From Gordonia aichiensis NBRC 108223 (GTDB lineage: Bacteria; Actinomycetota; Actinomycetes; Mycobacteriales; Mycobacteriaceae): a stretch of DNA of 64,000 nt. Shown one piece after another: positions 42,781 through 52,123 of this stretch. Under the pieces are notes generated by a model. That model saw only the letters and a list, made by a program, of their open reading frames with translations, made no database searches and had not been told where the DNA came from. The DNA lies in contig NZ_BANR01000007.1 of NCBI RefSeq assembly GCF_000332975.1, positions 1-64,000 on the forward strand, given 5' to 3'. The stretch's first letter is position 1; each line of letters opens with the position of its first letter. Made by a program: the position numbers and the translations under genes.

Positions 42781-44498
42781 CGCGTGGCTCCCTGGGTGGA
42801 GGTGGTAAGGGTTGCAGGAGCGTCGAATTCGCCCGCGGCCATATCGGTGGCAGCGGATTCGGTCGCCCGGTAGTGGAGTTTCTTGCCCGTTGCCGACACC
42901 GGCAGCGAATCGATGATGCGGTAGGCACGTGGGCGTTTGAACTGCGAGAGCATCGGATGGTTCCGGCAGTACTCGTCGAGTTCATCCGGTGTCGGTGCTC
43001 CGTCCTCGGTGGGAACCACATAGGCGACGACGAGTTGCCCCCATCGGTCGTCCGGTACCCCGACGACCAGCGAATCGGCGACGAGGGGGTGGCCATTGAG
43101 GGCCTCCTCCACCTGCACGGGATGCACGTTCTCTCCGCCGGAGATCAGCATGTCGTCCTTGCGGCCGACGATGGTGACGAACTCGTCGGAATCCCAGGTG
43201 GCGAGGTCGCCGATGTGCAGCCAGCTCCCGTTGTACTTGGCCTTCTCCTGCTGTGGTGAATCGAAGTACGCGGCAGCGCATTTGGGTGAGCGGATGATCA
43301 CCTCGCCGACCTCGTTGCCGTCGCGCGCAACGACGTCGTCGGGGTCGGCCAGTCGGCCGTCGTCGCGAACCTGCACGACCCGGACGTCGTCGTCGATACA
43401 CGCACGCCCCGCGGTGCCCGCGTGGTCGGGAAGGTCGGTGGGACGCAGGAAGGTGTTCCAGAATCCCTCGGTGCTGCCGTAGCCGTTGAAGATCCGCGGG
43501 GTGAGCACCTTCTGATAGAGCAGGGCGGCGTCGCGTTCCAGCGGTGCGCCCATGGTGACGATTCCGTTGAGGCTGGAGAGATCTCGCGGCTGCCGTTGCT
43601 GTTCTGCTGCGAGCATGGCGAGATTCGTCGGTGCTCCGATGAGGAAGGTCAACCGATAGCGTTCGACCCAGTCGAGGGTGGTCGCAGGGTCGAAGGTGCG
43701 CATCGGGACCAACGACGAGCCGAGATAGAACGTGGGATTCGGTCCCGCGCAATAGAGTCCGCCGCGGTGGAACCACGGCGTCATGTTGAGCGTGCGGTCT
43801 TCGGGAGAGAGCGGAAACGCCATGATGACGTCGTGCGCCGAGAAGATCTCGATGGCACTGTTCATCGGTACGGCTTTCGGCATGCCGGTCGTGCCCGAGG
43901 TGTAGAGGCGGGTGGTCTCGTCGAACACTCGGCGCGTCGTCTGCGGTGGTGTTCCGTCGGCGGCTAGGTCGGCGAACCGGATCGACCTGGGTCCGGAGTC
44001 GCCTGACCCGACGAGTTCGCCTGTGCCCACGCCGATCAGGACCTCAGGAGTGTGCTCGGCGCGCTCGAGTGCTGCGGAGACCATGTCGGTGAGTTCGGTG
44101 TCGTAAACGTAGACCTTGGGCCGGCTGACATCGAGGATGACCGCCGTCTCGCCTGCGGCCAACCGGAAGTTCACCGGTGAACCGACGGCGTTGGCGGCCT
44201 GGGTGGCCAGATACAACTGCGCGAACTCGGCGCCGTTGAACAACTGGTACCCGACGACGTCGCCGTCGGCGACGCCGAGCGCGGCGAGACCGGCGGCCAG
44301 CGAGTCCACTGCCGCGCCCAGCTCCGCGTAGGTCCAGTCGGTGTCGGTGGTCGGATCGATCAGCGCCGTGGCCCCGGCGTAGCGGGACACGTTGCGGCGG
44401 AAGCCGTTGAGGTAGGTGAACTCGTTCTCGAAGAAGGCACGGTACTGGTGAGCGTCGTAGACATAGGGCGCTTCGGCAGTGAAGTCGGTGGTGCTCAT
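42777..44498 (-). CDS. Acyl-CoA ligase (candidate cyclohexanecarboxylate-CoA ligase, AliA-like)
   Basis: A 573-residue ANL-superfamily AMP-forming ligase: P-loop RLYTSGTTGMPKAVP, FNGYGSTEGFW, hinge GRKDDMLISGGENVHP and the catalytic lysine in SATGKKLHYR. The ATG at 44498 fits the family start; the frame is open further upstream. Substrate assigned only from the neighbouring BadH- and BadI-like genes; other alicyclic or aromatic acids are possible. Confidence 0.8.
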   Translation of the reverse strand: MSTTDFTAEAPYVYDAHQYRAFFENEFTYLNGFRRNVSRYAGATALIDPTTDTDWTYAELGAAVDSLAAGLAALGVADGDVVGYQLFNGAEFAQLYLATQAANAVGSPVNFRLAAGETAVILDVSRPKVYVYDTELTDMVSAALERAEHTPEVLIGVGTGELVGSGDSGPRSIRFADLAADGTPPQTTRRVFDETTRLYTSGTTGMPKAVPMNSAIEIFSAHDVIMAFPLSPEDRTLNMTPWFHRGGLYCAGPNPTFYLGSSLVPMRTFDPATTLDWVERYRLTFLIGAPTNLAMLAAEQQRQPRDLSSLNGIVTMGAPLERDAALLYQKVLTPRIFNGYGSTEGFWNTFLRPTDLPDHAGTAGRACIDDDVRVVQVRDDGRLADPDDVVARDGNEVGEVIIRSPKCAAAYFDSPQQEKAKYNGSWLHIGDLATWDSDEFVTIVGRKDDMLISGGENVHPVQVEEALNGHPLVADSLVVGVPDDRWGQLVVAYVVPTEDGAPTPDELDEYCRNHPMLSQFKRPRAYRIIDSLPVSATGKKLHYRATESAATDMAAGEFDAPATLTTSTQGATR

Positions 44499-44509
44499 CG
44501 TGATCTCCG

Positions 44510-45256
44510 TTATCCGGCCATCGTGAGTCCGCCGCTGACGCTGATCACCTGTCCGGTGATGAACGACGCCGCGGGCGAGGCGAAGAACAGGACCGGCGCG
44601 GCGACCTCGTCGGGACGGGCGAGGCGTCGGAACGGAATCGCTTTCACGAGAGCCTCTTTGAGCTTGTCGGGCTGCGCCTGGAACAGCGGCGTGTCCGTGG
44701 GACCGGGGCACACGGCGTTGACGGTGATCTGGTAGCGCGCCATCTCGCGGGCCAACGACTTGCTGAGTGCGATCACCCCGCCCTTGGCGCCGGCGTAGAT
44801 CGACTCGCCCGCGCTGCCGACCCGTCCCGCGTCCGACGCCAGGTTGATCACGCGACCGCCCTGCCAGCCATCGGATTTCGACGCTTCGACCATCCCGGGC
44901 AGGAACGCACTCGCCATGTGAACCGGGCCGAGGTAGTTGATCGCGACGACCTTCTCAGCGAATTCGGTGCTGGCATTCAGGAATTGGTCGGTGCGATCCC
45001 AACCGGCCGCGTTGACGAGGATGTCCGGTACGCCGACTTCGGCGGTGACGGCATCGCGAAGCGCATCGACCGCAGCGCGGTCGGCCACGTCGACGGCCAT
45101 CGGCACGATCGCGGAGTTCTGTTCCGCGGTGCGCTTGGCGGCGTCGAGGTCGAGATCGGCGGCGACGACGGTGGTGCCCTGTTCGGCGAATGCGAGGGTG
45201 ATGGCTTTGCCGATGCCCGAGCCGGCGCCGGTGACGACAGCGATGTTGGTGCTCAT
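44510..45256 (-). CDS. SDR dehydrogenase (BadH-like)
   Basis: A 248-residue short-chain dehydrogenase: cofactor motif TGAGSGIG, NAAG, catalytic Tyr-Lys in YAGAKGGVIALSK. Resembles 2-hydroxycyclohexanecarboxyl-CoA dehydrogenase (BadH), which makes the 2-keto acyl-CoA cleaved by BadI. Between the BadI-like and the ligase genes. Confidence 0.75.
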   Translation of the reverse strand: MSTNIAVVTGAGSGIGKAITLAFAEQGTTVVAADLDLDAAKRTAEQNSAIVPMAVDVADRAAVDALRDAVTAEVGVPDILVNAAGWDRTDQFLNASTEFAEKVVAINYLGPVHMASAFLPGMVEASKSDGWQGGRVINLASDAGRVGSAGESIYAGAKGGVIALSKSLAREMARYQITVNAVCPGPTDTPLFQAQPDKLKEALVKAIPFRRLARPDEVAAPVLFFASPAASFITGQVISVSGGLTMAG

Positions 45257-45297
45257 GGTGTGTGACTCCTGGAGATTGGCTGGATGGTGTGCGGGGG

Positions 45298-46104
45298 TCA
45301 GGCGCCGACGTACTTGTTGAAGTCGGGTGCGCGCTTCTCGGCGAAGGCCTGTGCGCCTTCGAGCCCTTCGGGGGAGTGGGTGAAGAGGTCGAGTGCGCTC
45401 ATCGCGAGGTTGGACAGCCCGGCCTGGTGGTCGGAGTCGGCGTTGAAGCTCTGCTTGAGGAACCGCAGGGTGGTCGGCGACTTCTCGGCGATCTCGGCTG
45501 CCACCTTCTTGGCCTCGTCGAGCAGGTCGGCTGCGGGGACCACCCAGTTCACCAGGCCCCAGCGCTCGGCGGTCGCGGCGTCGTACTGACGGCAGAGGTA
45601 CCAGATCTCGCGGGCGCGCTTCTCGCCGACGACGCGCGCGAGATATGCGGAGCCGAATCCGGCGTCGAACGAGCCGACCTTGGGCCCGGACTGGCCGAAG
45701 CGTGCGGTGTCTGCCGCGATGGTCAGGTCGCAGAGCACGTGCAGCACGTGACCGCCGCCGATCGCCAGGCCGTTGACCGCTGCGATGACCGGCTTGGGGA
45801 TGTCGCGGATGACCTTGTGCAGGTTGCCGATCTCGAACATGCCCGACTCCGACGGTCCGTAATCGCCGGTCTCGGCGCGCTGCTTGACGTCGCCTCCGGT
45901 GCAGAACGCCTTCTCGCCCGCACCGGTGAGGATGACGGCCTGCACGTTGCGGTCGGCCCATGCGCGGCGGAAGGCATTGATCATCTCCTCAACCGTCTTG
46001 GCGCGAAATGCGTTGTAGCGCTGCGGCCGATTCATCGTGATGATCGCGGTCGGACCTTCGACGACGTACTCGATGTCCTCGTAGGCTGCGGTGCTCTGGC
46101 TCAT
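45298..46104 (-). CDS. badI: BadI/MenB-like crotonase (2-ketocyclohexanecarboxyl-CoA hydrolase candidate)
   Basis: A 268-residue crotonase. The central block GPKVGSFDAGFGSAYLARVV followed by WYLCRQYDAATAERWGLVN is shared by MenB and BadI rather than by ordinary enoyl-CoA hydratases. BadI cleaves the ring of 2-ketocyclohexanecarboxyl-CoA to pimeloyl-CoA. Length (about 260-270, against about 300 for actinobacterial MenB) and the absence of men genes favour BadI. ATG at 46104 follows AAGGAG. First gene of the operon. Confidence 0.75.
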   Translation of the reverse strand: MSQSTAAYEDIEYVVEGPTAIITMNRPQRYNAFRAKTVEEMINAFRRAWADRNVQAVILTGAGEKAFCTGGDVKQRAETGDYGPSESGMFEIGNLHKVIRDIPKPVIAAVNGLAIGGGHVLHVLCDLTIAADTARFGQSGPKVGSFDAGFGSAYLARVVGEKRAREIWYLCRQYDAATAERWGLVNWVVPAADLLDEAKKVAAEIAEKSPTTLRFLKQSFNADSDHQAGLSNLAMSALDLFTHSPEGLEGAQAFAEKRAPDFNKYVGA

Positions 46105-46156
46105 GTCGGTGCTCCTTCGCGGTGAACTCTGCCGATCCGATGACCGGAACTTCATA

Positions 46157-46176
46157 GTGAATGAACGTATATTCAC
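46157..46176. promoter_or_regulatory. Palindrome upstream of the badI-like operon
   Basis: GTGAAT-N8-ATTCAC, 53 bases before the badI-like start. The spacer contains TGAACG, a half-site also present in the TetR palindrome at 40361, so the same regulator may bind both. Confidence 0.45.
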
Positions 46177-46691
46177 TCGAGAGCGCGTGTCAAGGGTCAC
46201 ACTGGGGGTGTGTGCGCTGGCTGTTCCTCCTTCCGCACGCAGATGAGACTTTCCGCGCCTAGGCGGGGCGGGATGCTGCCTACCGCGTGGCGGCGCTGGC
46301 GGAGCGATGGCCTTGGTGGAGTGCCGATTGGCGCTTCATTTGGCGCCTTTTGCGTGTGCGGCATCGTCGTAAACAGCGTAAGAGTGGCAAATAGATCAAA
46401 GTGGCAACCCTGGATCCGCATTTTCGTGTCGAAGAACGCATCCCGGCGTACCGACTTCGACTCACCGATAAGGACCGCAAACAGGTAGCCAGGCTTATGC
46501 AGCGTTGCTATATCGCGGCCGTTCAAATCGTTGAGCGTGCTGTGTCGGAGCACGCGGCGGCGGTTCCCGCGTCGTGGTGTCGTTGCCGTAGTCGATGATG
46601 TACCGGACGGGGGTCTCGCTGTTGAGGGAGGTGGTTGACTGATGCGGTGTCGGTGAACTGCTGATTGTGGGGACATCCAGTTTACTGGGGA
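46177..46691. other. No supported gene; degraded DNA
   Basis: Part of an 0.85-kb gap with lower GC and irregular codon use compared with its surroundings. Several short open frames overlap on both strands but none shows a recognisable family or a good start. The region looks like the remains of insertion sequences or lost genes. Confidence 0.4.
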
Positions 46692-47042
46692 CTATTGGCC
46701 GCCAATGAGGGCGCTCCGTTTGACGCGTTTGGCGATCGCTTGTTTGTTTACATCGAGCCCACCCGGGTCGATCAGTAGATTAAACTCGTCGAGCCATGTG
46801 CGCCTGCACTTCAATAGATTTGACACCGCGACTCGGAACTCCTGGGGGTACGGCTCGGGCACAGCTCCATCCTTTCCGACTGCCCGAAAGCAAGCCAGAT
46901 TAGAGTCACCTATCCGTGCAGCAGTTCCGTTGCAGGCGATCAGGAGCGTGTAGCCCAGACGCGCGGTCCGACTCGAACTGATGCACGACACGGGCGTTAC
47001 AGTGTCGAGGGAATCTACGGTACGACCGGACGATCGTCCCAT
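46692..47042 (-). pseudogene. Possible remnant of an IS3-type transposase OrfA
   Basis: A 116-codon open frame whose second half reads PEPYPQEFRVAVSNLL and later NKQAIAKRVK. The (K/E)PYP-EFR start resembles IS3-family OrfA proteins, but the helix-turn-helix is not intact and there is no OrfB. No terminal inverted repeats were identified. Low-confidence relic. Confidence 0.3.
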
Positions 47043-47055
47043 GTCACTGAGTCCG

Positions 47056-48396
47056 TCACCGGCGGGGGCGCAGCTCCGCGATCAGCCTGCGCGCGGTCAC
47101 GATCCCCGACTCGATGGCGCCGTCTACGACGACCCCATTCCAGCCTTTGGCGTAGTCGGCGCCCGCGAAGCGTAGACGAGTGTCGGTGATGTGGAAGTTG
47201 CTCCAACCGTTGAAGAACTGGCCGGACTTCAGTGTCGCCCATGTTTGACCAGACCACTTGTCGGCCACCCAGTCGTGACCGCCGCAGTCGGTCACGGTGA
47301 GGTCGCCGCCCCACACATCGACGGCTTGCTGCGCGGACTCGACGCTCCCGAGATCGATGGCCGTGTGATCGGAACCGAAGCCGACCAGGATGGTGGCGTC
47401 CTCGTCGTCGAGGAACTTCTCGCTGCGCAGCAAGGAGATTGGATACTGTCCCGGTGCGCCGGCGATGATCGAATGGCGACCACGCACCTTGATCCAGATC
47501 TTGAAGCCCACCGAATTGGTGCCGTCGGCGATGACATTCTGCTGCGCGGTGGGTAGCGCCGGCGAGAAATCGATGGTGCCGAGCGCGCCGATCGGTGCAG
47601 TCACCACCACCGCGTCGGCTCGCTCAACACTTCCATCCACGAGCGTTACCACAACCCCTTTGGGGGAGTGCTCGATTCGTGACACCGCGGTGTTCAGCCG
47701 GATCTCTCCGCGCACGTCGGCGGCAATCGACTCGTACAGCCCACGCATGCCGCGAGTGAGCTTGAAGCGCAGGGTCTGCTCGTCCATCAGGGAACTGCGG
47801 TGATCGCTCAGCGCCGCCCAGTGCTTGGCCATCAGCGGGGAGGCGGTGGCCGTCGGCCCCTGATAGCCGGCCGACCAGTAGGAGTCGGCGAGATCGATCT
47901 GTTCCTGCGTGAACTCGCCGGTCCGGAGACAATCCAGCACGCTGCCCTCATCGGCCTGGAGGAACCGCTTGACGAGTTCCGGGTCGCTGGTGGGGTCGTC
48001 GAGGATCGCCATCGGGTCGTGTGGGTACGGGAAGAACTCGCGGGAACCCTCGAAGATGGTGTCCTGCAGGCGACTCAGTGCTGTGTCGAGGTCATGTTCG
48101 CTGCCGTGCCGGACGACGCCCTCGCTGATCCAGTACGCGTCGTCGATGTCGGGGCTGGGATAGATCTCCTGCCCGTATCGGGTGATCTCGGTCCAGACGA
48201 ACGGCTGCATCCAGTGCACCCAGGTGGCACCCATTTCCAAAGCATGGCCACCGAGTCGCTCGTCGGTCCAGGCGCGGCCGCCGATACGGTCGCGGGCTTC
48301 GACGATGCGGACGTCGAAGCCGGCGGATTCGAGTTCGCGGGCGGCGATGAGGCCGGAGAAGCCGGCGCCGACGATGATGACGGAGGGAGTCGACAT
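47056..48396 (-). CDS. FAD-dependent amine oxidase
   Basis: A 446-residue flavin amine oxidase: FAD-binding IIVGAGFSGLIAARELESAG, EARDRIGGRAWTDERLGG and C-terminal RLRFAGADYAKGWNGVVVDGAIESG. It oxidises a primary amine to an aldehyde with ammonia and peroxide. Beside an amino-acid/amine permease and near an aldehyde dehydrogenase. Possible substrate here: tryptamine, tyramine or putrescine. ATG at 48396 with AAGGAAA upstream. Confidence 0.85.
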   Translation of the reverse strand: MSTPSVIIVGAGFSGLIAARELESAGFDVRIVEARDRIGGRAWTDERLGGHALEMGATWVHWMQPFVWTEITRYGQEIYPSPDIDDAYWISEGVVRHGSEHDLDTALSRLQDTIFEGSREFFPYPHDPMAILDDPTSDPELVKRFLQADEGSVLDCLRTGEFTQEQIDLADSYWSAGYQGPTATASPLMAKHWAALSDHRSSLMDEQTLRFKLTRGMRGLYESIAADVRGEIRLNTAVSRIEHSPKGVVVTLVDGSVERADAVVVTAPIGALGTIDFSPALPTAQQNVIADGTNSVGFKIWIKVRGRHSIIAGAPGQYPISLLRSEKFLDDEDATILVGFGSDHTAIDLGSVESAQQAVDVWGGDLTVTDCGGHDWVADKWSGQTWATLKSGQFFNGWSNFHITDTRLRFAGADYAKGWNGVVVDGAIESGIVTARRLIAELRPRR

Positions 48397-48446
48397 GATT
48401 GATTTCCTTGTTCTTCGGTACAAATTGAGGTCAAGCGATCGGTATG

Positions 48447-49862
48447 TCAGACAGCACGGTTCTTGAGCACTCGCCCGGCCACGAACCCGCCGAGGAACAC
48501 CGCCGCGACCACCACTAGGAAGACATTGGCCAGCACGCTGGACCCACCGATGAGTGTCGTGAAGTTGGCAATTACCAGCGCAGTGATCGCGATGAGTCCG
48601 AGCGCACCCAGAACGGGGGCGATCTTGTTGTGCCAGACGCGGTTGTCGGTGTCGTAGCGACGGAAGTAGGCGATGATGGCCAGGCTGGTGAGCACCATGA
48701 GAACGAGGATCGCGACGATCGCGACACCCGACATCCAGGTGAAGAGTCGGAGTACGGGATCAGCCCCCGCGATCGCGAACACTCCCACGAGAAGGAAAGC
48801 GGTGATGGTTTGCAGGAGGGAACCGGCATGGGGAGAGCCGTGTTTCGCGTGGACGGACATGAAGCGTTGCGGGCCGAAACCGGCTCGGGCCAGCGCGAAG
48901 GTATACCGGGCAATGGCGTTGTGGAATGCTAGTAGCGCGGCGAAGAGACTGGTCACCAGCATCACCATCATCACATCCGACGCCGCTGACCCGAGGAACG
49001 TTGCGGCGGCATTGAATACGAGGTTTGCGGTGTCGGCCTGCGAGGCGGCATGCACGTTGTCGCTGCCAAAAGCCAGGACGACCGCCCAACTGGCCACCGC
49101 GTACAGCACACCGATGGTAATGACGGCGATATAGGTGGCGATTGGCACGGTTCGCTTCGGGTTCTTGGCCTCCTCACCGTAGATGGCGGTGGCCTCGAAA
49201 CCGACGAAGGAGGCGATGGCGAACATCAGGGCGATGCCGGGAGACCCCGAGAAGAACGCCGATGGGGTGAAGGACACGACGTCGACGCCGTGGGCGCCGC
49301 CCTTGAGGAACACGGCGGCCGAGAACGCGACGATGATCGCGATCTCGGCGACCAGCAGTACTCCGAGCACCTTCGCGCCGAGGTCGATGCTGCGGTACCC
49401 GAGCACCGCGACGATGGCCATCAGAACGAAGGCCCAGAACCACCACGGCAGATCCGGCCCACCGAATTTCACGACGACACCTTGGAGAGTGGCCGCCGCC
49501 AGTCCGTAGATTGCGGCCTGGATAGCGGTGTAGGCGAGTAGTGCGAGTCCGGCCGCACCCAACCCGGACGGTCGGCCCAGGCCGGTGGTGACGTAGGCGT
49601 AGAAGGCTCCGGTGTCGGTTACTGAGCTGCTCATCGCGGCGTAGCCGACGCTGAACACCAAGAGTACGACGGCGGCGATGATGTAGGCCATCGGAGCGCC
49701 GGCACCGTTGCCGATGGCGATCATCACCGGCAGGGAGCCGGCGGCCGCCGTCAACGGCGCGGCCGCGGCGATGACCAGGAAGACGATGCCCGCGACGCCG
49801 ATGGACCCGCGCAGTGCGGATCCCGTGGCGGGGGTGGTGGAGGTGGTGGGCGATTCGATCAT
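48447..49862 (-). CDS. APC-family amino acid/amine permease
   Basis: A 471-residue protein with about 12 hydrophobic helices. APC pattern GSIGVAGIVFLVIAAAAPLTA and GFEATAIYGEEAKNPKRTVP. Imports amino acids or amines by cation symport. 50 bp upstream of the amine oxidase on the same strand, so probably one operon. ATG at 49862 has AGAAGG upstream; the longer frame begins outside the operator. Confidence 0.9.
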   Translation of the reverse strand: MIESPTTSTTPATGSALRGSIGVAGIVFLVIAAAAPLTAAAGSLPVMIAIGNGAGAPMAYIIAAVVLLVFSVGYAAMSSSVTDTGAFYAYVTTGLGRPSGLGAAGLALLAYTAIQAAIYGLAAATLQGVVVKFGGPDLPWWFWAFVLMAIVAVLGYRSIDLGAKVLGVLLVAEIAIIVAFSAAVFLKGGAHGVDVVSFTPSAFFSGSPGIALMFAIASFVGFEATAIYGEEAKNPKRTVPIATYIAVITIGVLYAVASWAVVLAFGSDNVHAASQADTANLVFNAAATFLGSAASDVMMVMLVTSLFAALLAFHNAIARYTFALARAGFGPQRFMSVHAKHGSPHAGSLLQTITAFLLVGVFAIAGADPVLRLFTWMSGVAIVAILVLMVLTSLAIIAYFRRYDTDNRVWHNKIAPVLGALGLIAITALVIANFTTLIGGSSVLANVFLVVVAAVFLGGFVAGRVLKNRAV

Positions 49863-49933
49863 GAGGGGCCTTCTCTCGAGCACCGGCAACCGGCGTCGCA
49901 CACGATCTGGGGCTGGTGGACCAACGACTATGA

Positions 49934-49979
49934 TTCAACGTATGTAGAACCATGGCGTGTGATGCACGCTACAGTTGAA
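49934..49979. promoter_or_regulatory. Nested inverted repeats in the divergent permease/TetR promoter
   Basis: TTCAAC (49934-49939) with GTTGAA (49974-49979), TGTAG (49943-49947) with CTACA (49969-49973), and a central GCGTG-TGATG-CACGC (49955-49969). The arrangement suggests two repressor sites. Confidence 0.45.
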
Positions 49980-50045
49980 CTGGTCGTCGGTGCTATGAGA
50001 GATACCTTTACGCTGGCTGGGACCGCCGCGGAGAGGGGACACTCG

Positions 50046-50624
50046 ATGCCCAGATTGGTCGATCACGACGAACGGCGACGGGCGATCATCGAGGCCGCGT
50101 GGCGGCTGATCGCCGCGCGTGGCATTGATGGCATCAACATGCGTGACCTGGCTGCCGAAGCGGGTTACACCAACGGCGCACTCAGTCATTATTTCCGAGG
50201 CAAGGACGAGATCCTGCGCGCAGCGTTCGAGCATGTCATCGTCGAAACCAATCGACGGGTCGACATGTCGATCGGGCGTGCACGGGGTAGCACCGCGCTG
50301 CGCAAACTCTGTTTCGAACTCATCCCGCTGACCGACGAGGCCCGACTCGAGGCGCGGATCGCGGTATCGCTGTGGCAGCGGGCGCTGACCGACCCCGTGA
50401 TGGAGTCGGTCAACAATGTCGCGGTTGCCGCCTGGAAACGACGTATGCACGAACTTTGGGCGGAAGCCATTGCGATGCAACAGCTTCCGCCCAGAGATCT
50501 GGATGTTGGTGTGGAGTTGTTGATGACCACGATCATCGGCCTACAGGTCACCGCGTTGCTGGACTCGACGACGACGACCCGTCAGGCTCAGATCGCGTTG
50601 ATCGACGCCATCATCGGCGCGTGA
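50046..50624 (+). CDS. TetR-family (BetI-like) regulator
   Basis: A 192-residue TetR protein with HTH NMRDLAAEAGYTNGALSHYF (residues about 29-48), in the BetI-like group. Divergent from the permease-amine oxidase operon; the ATG at 50046 follows GGAGAGGGG. Converges on the aldehyde dehydrogenase gene. Probably represses the amine catabolic genes. Confidence 0.85.
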   Translation: MPRLVDHDERRRAIIEAAWRLIAARGIDGINMRDLAAEAGYTNGALSHYFRGKDEILRAAFEHVIVETNRRVDMSIGRARGSTALRKLCFELIPLTDEARLEARIAVSLWQRALTDPVMESVNNVAVAAWKRRMHELWAEAIAMQQLPPRDLDVGVELLMTTIIGLQVTALLDSTTTTRQAQIALIDAIIGA

Positions 50625-50634
50625 CTGCCCGAAG

Positions 50635-52089
50635 TCACAACACGACGGCAACCGTCTTGGGTTCGGTGTAGGCGAGGATGCCCTCGGAGCCGAGCTCGCG
50701 TCCGACACCGCTGGCCTTGACTCCGCCCCACGGCAGCTGCGGCGCCAGTGGCGACCACCCGTTGACGGCGATCGCGCCGGCCTCGATCTGCGCGGAAACC
50801 ATATGCGCGCGCGACACATTCGAGGTCCACAAGGTCGCCGACAACCCGTACTGGTTGTCGTTGGCCAATGCGATCGCCTCATCATCGGAGTCGAACGGGA
50901 TTACGATGCCGACCGGCCCGAAGATCTCTTCGCGGGCGACGGTCATGTCGTTGCGGCCGGCCAGCACGGTCGGCTCGACGAAGAATCCGGGGCCGTCCGG
51001 CGCGGATCCGCCGGCGACCACCTCGGCACCTTCGTTGGCGCCCTGCTTCATATAGTCGACGACACGATCCCGCTGCCGCGCGTTGACCAGTGGGCCCATG
51101 GTCGTCGCGGGATCGAACGGGTCGCCGATCACCTGAGCTTGCGCGGCACCCTTGAGTCCGTCGAGAACGGCGTCGTAGACGCTGCGGTGAGCGAGAACCC
51201 GGGTACCGGCAGCACACACCTCACCTTGGTTGAAGAACAGGCCCATCGCGCAACCCTGCACGGCGGCTTCGATGTTCGCGTCATCGAAGATGATTTGCGG
51301 GGCTTTCCCGCCGAGTTCGAGGGCCGTGCGCTTGAAGTTGGTCGCCGAGTTGCGCAGGATCGCGCGCCCCGTTTCGGTGGAGCCGGTGAACGAGATCTTC
51401 TTGATACCAGCGTGCAGAGACATGGCCTCGCCTGCCACCCTGCCGATGCCGGTGAGCACGTTCACCGTGCCGGCCGGGAAACCGGCCTCCTCGACAAGCT
51501 CGGCAAACCGCAGGATGGCCAGTGACGCATCCTCCGCGGGCTTGATGATCACGGTGTTGCCACATGCCAGAGCCGGTCCGATTTTCCAGCCGAGGATCAT
51601 CAGCGGCGCGTTCCACGGGATGATCGCGCCGACCACGCCGAGCGCCTCACGGCGGGTGTAGGCATGCACAGGCTGCGGGCTGCCCATGTAGCCGTCCGTG
51701 GTGATCAGGTCGCCGTTGATCTTGTCGGCCCAGCCCGCGTAGTAGCGCAGGGTGCCGACGAGGTTGGGAATCATCATCGCGGCGCTGGCACCTACCGGGC
51801 GGCCCATGTCGACCGACTCCAGCGCGGCGAGTCGCTCGATGTCGCGTTCGACGAGGTCGGCGAGCTTGTTCAGCAGAGCGCCCTTGCGAGACGGCTGCAG
51901 CGCACCCCACTCGCCGCGGAAGGCGGCGGTGGCGGCATCTACCGCGGCATCGACGTCGTCGGCGTCGGCGGCGCCGAGCTCGGCGAGAGGCGCTCCGGTG
52001 GCCGGATTGAGTGTGGTGAAGGTGTCGCGGGCGTCGCGCCACTCGCCACCGATATACAGGCCGGTGTGCAGGTGGGAAATGTCAATCAT
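50635..52089 (-). CDS. NAD(P)-dependent aldehyde dehydrogenase
   Basis: A 484-residue aldehyde dehydrogenase: NAD site SFTGSTETGRAIL, catalytic Glu in ALELGGKAPQII and catalytic Cys in NQGEVCAAGTR. It oxidises an aldehyde to a carboxylate. Placed to use the aldehydes made by the amine oxidase and the GMC oxidoreductase; in this context indole-3-acetaldehyde to indole-3-acetate is an attractive guess. Confidence 0.9.
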   Translation of the reverse strand: MIDISHLHTGLYIGGEWRDARDTFTTLNPATGAPLAELGAADADDVDAAVDAATAAFRGEWGALQPSRKGALLNKLADLVERDIERLAALESVDMGRPVGASAAMMIPNLVGTLRYYAGWADKINGDLITTDGYMGSPQPVHAYTRREALGVVGAIIPWNAPLMILGWKIGPALACGNTVIIKPAEDASLAILRFAELVEEAGFPAGTVNVLTGIGRVAGEAMSLHAGIKKISFTGSTETGRAILRNSATNFKRTALELGGKAPQIIFDDANIEAAVQGCAMGLFFNQGEVCAAGTRVLAHRSVYDAVLDGLKGAAQAQVIGDPFDPATTMGPLVNARQRDRVVDYMKQGANEGAEVVAGGSAPDGPGFFVEPTVLAGRNDMTVAREEIFGPVGIVIPFDSDDEAIALANDNQYGLSATLWTSNVSRAHMVSAQIEAGAIAVNGWSPLAPQLPWGGVKASGVGRELGSEGILAYTEPKTVAVVL

Positions 52090-52123
52090 GAGAGGTACTC
52101 CTTGGTGTTCCGAGGGTTGCCGA

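Noticed and set aside
45298-46104. MenB (naphthoate synthase)
   Set aside because: The core block fits MenB, but the protein is shorter, no menaquinone genes are near, and a BadH-like gene and CoA ligase follow, so BadI is favoured.
46401-46598. 65-residue open frame
   Set aside because: No homologous pattern, poor start context, and lies in degraded DNA.
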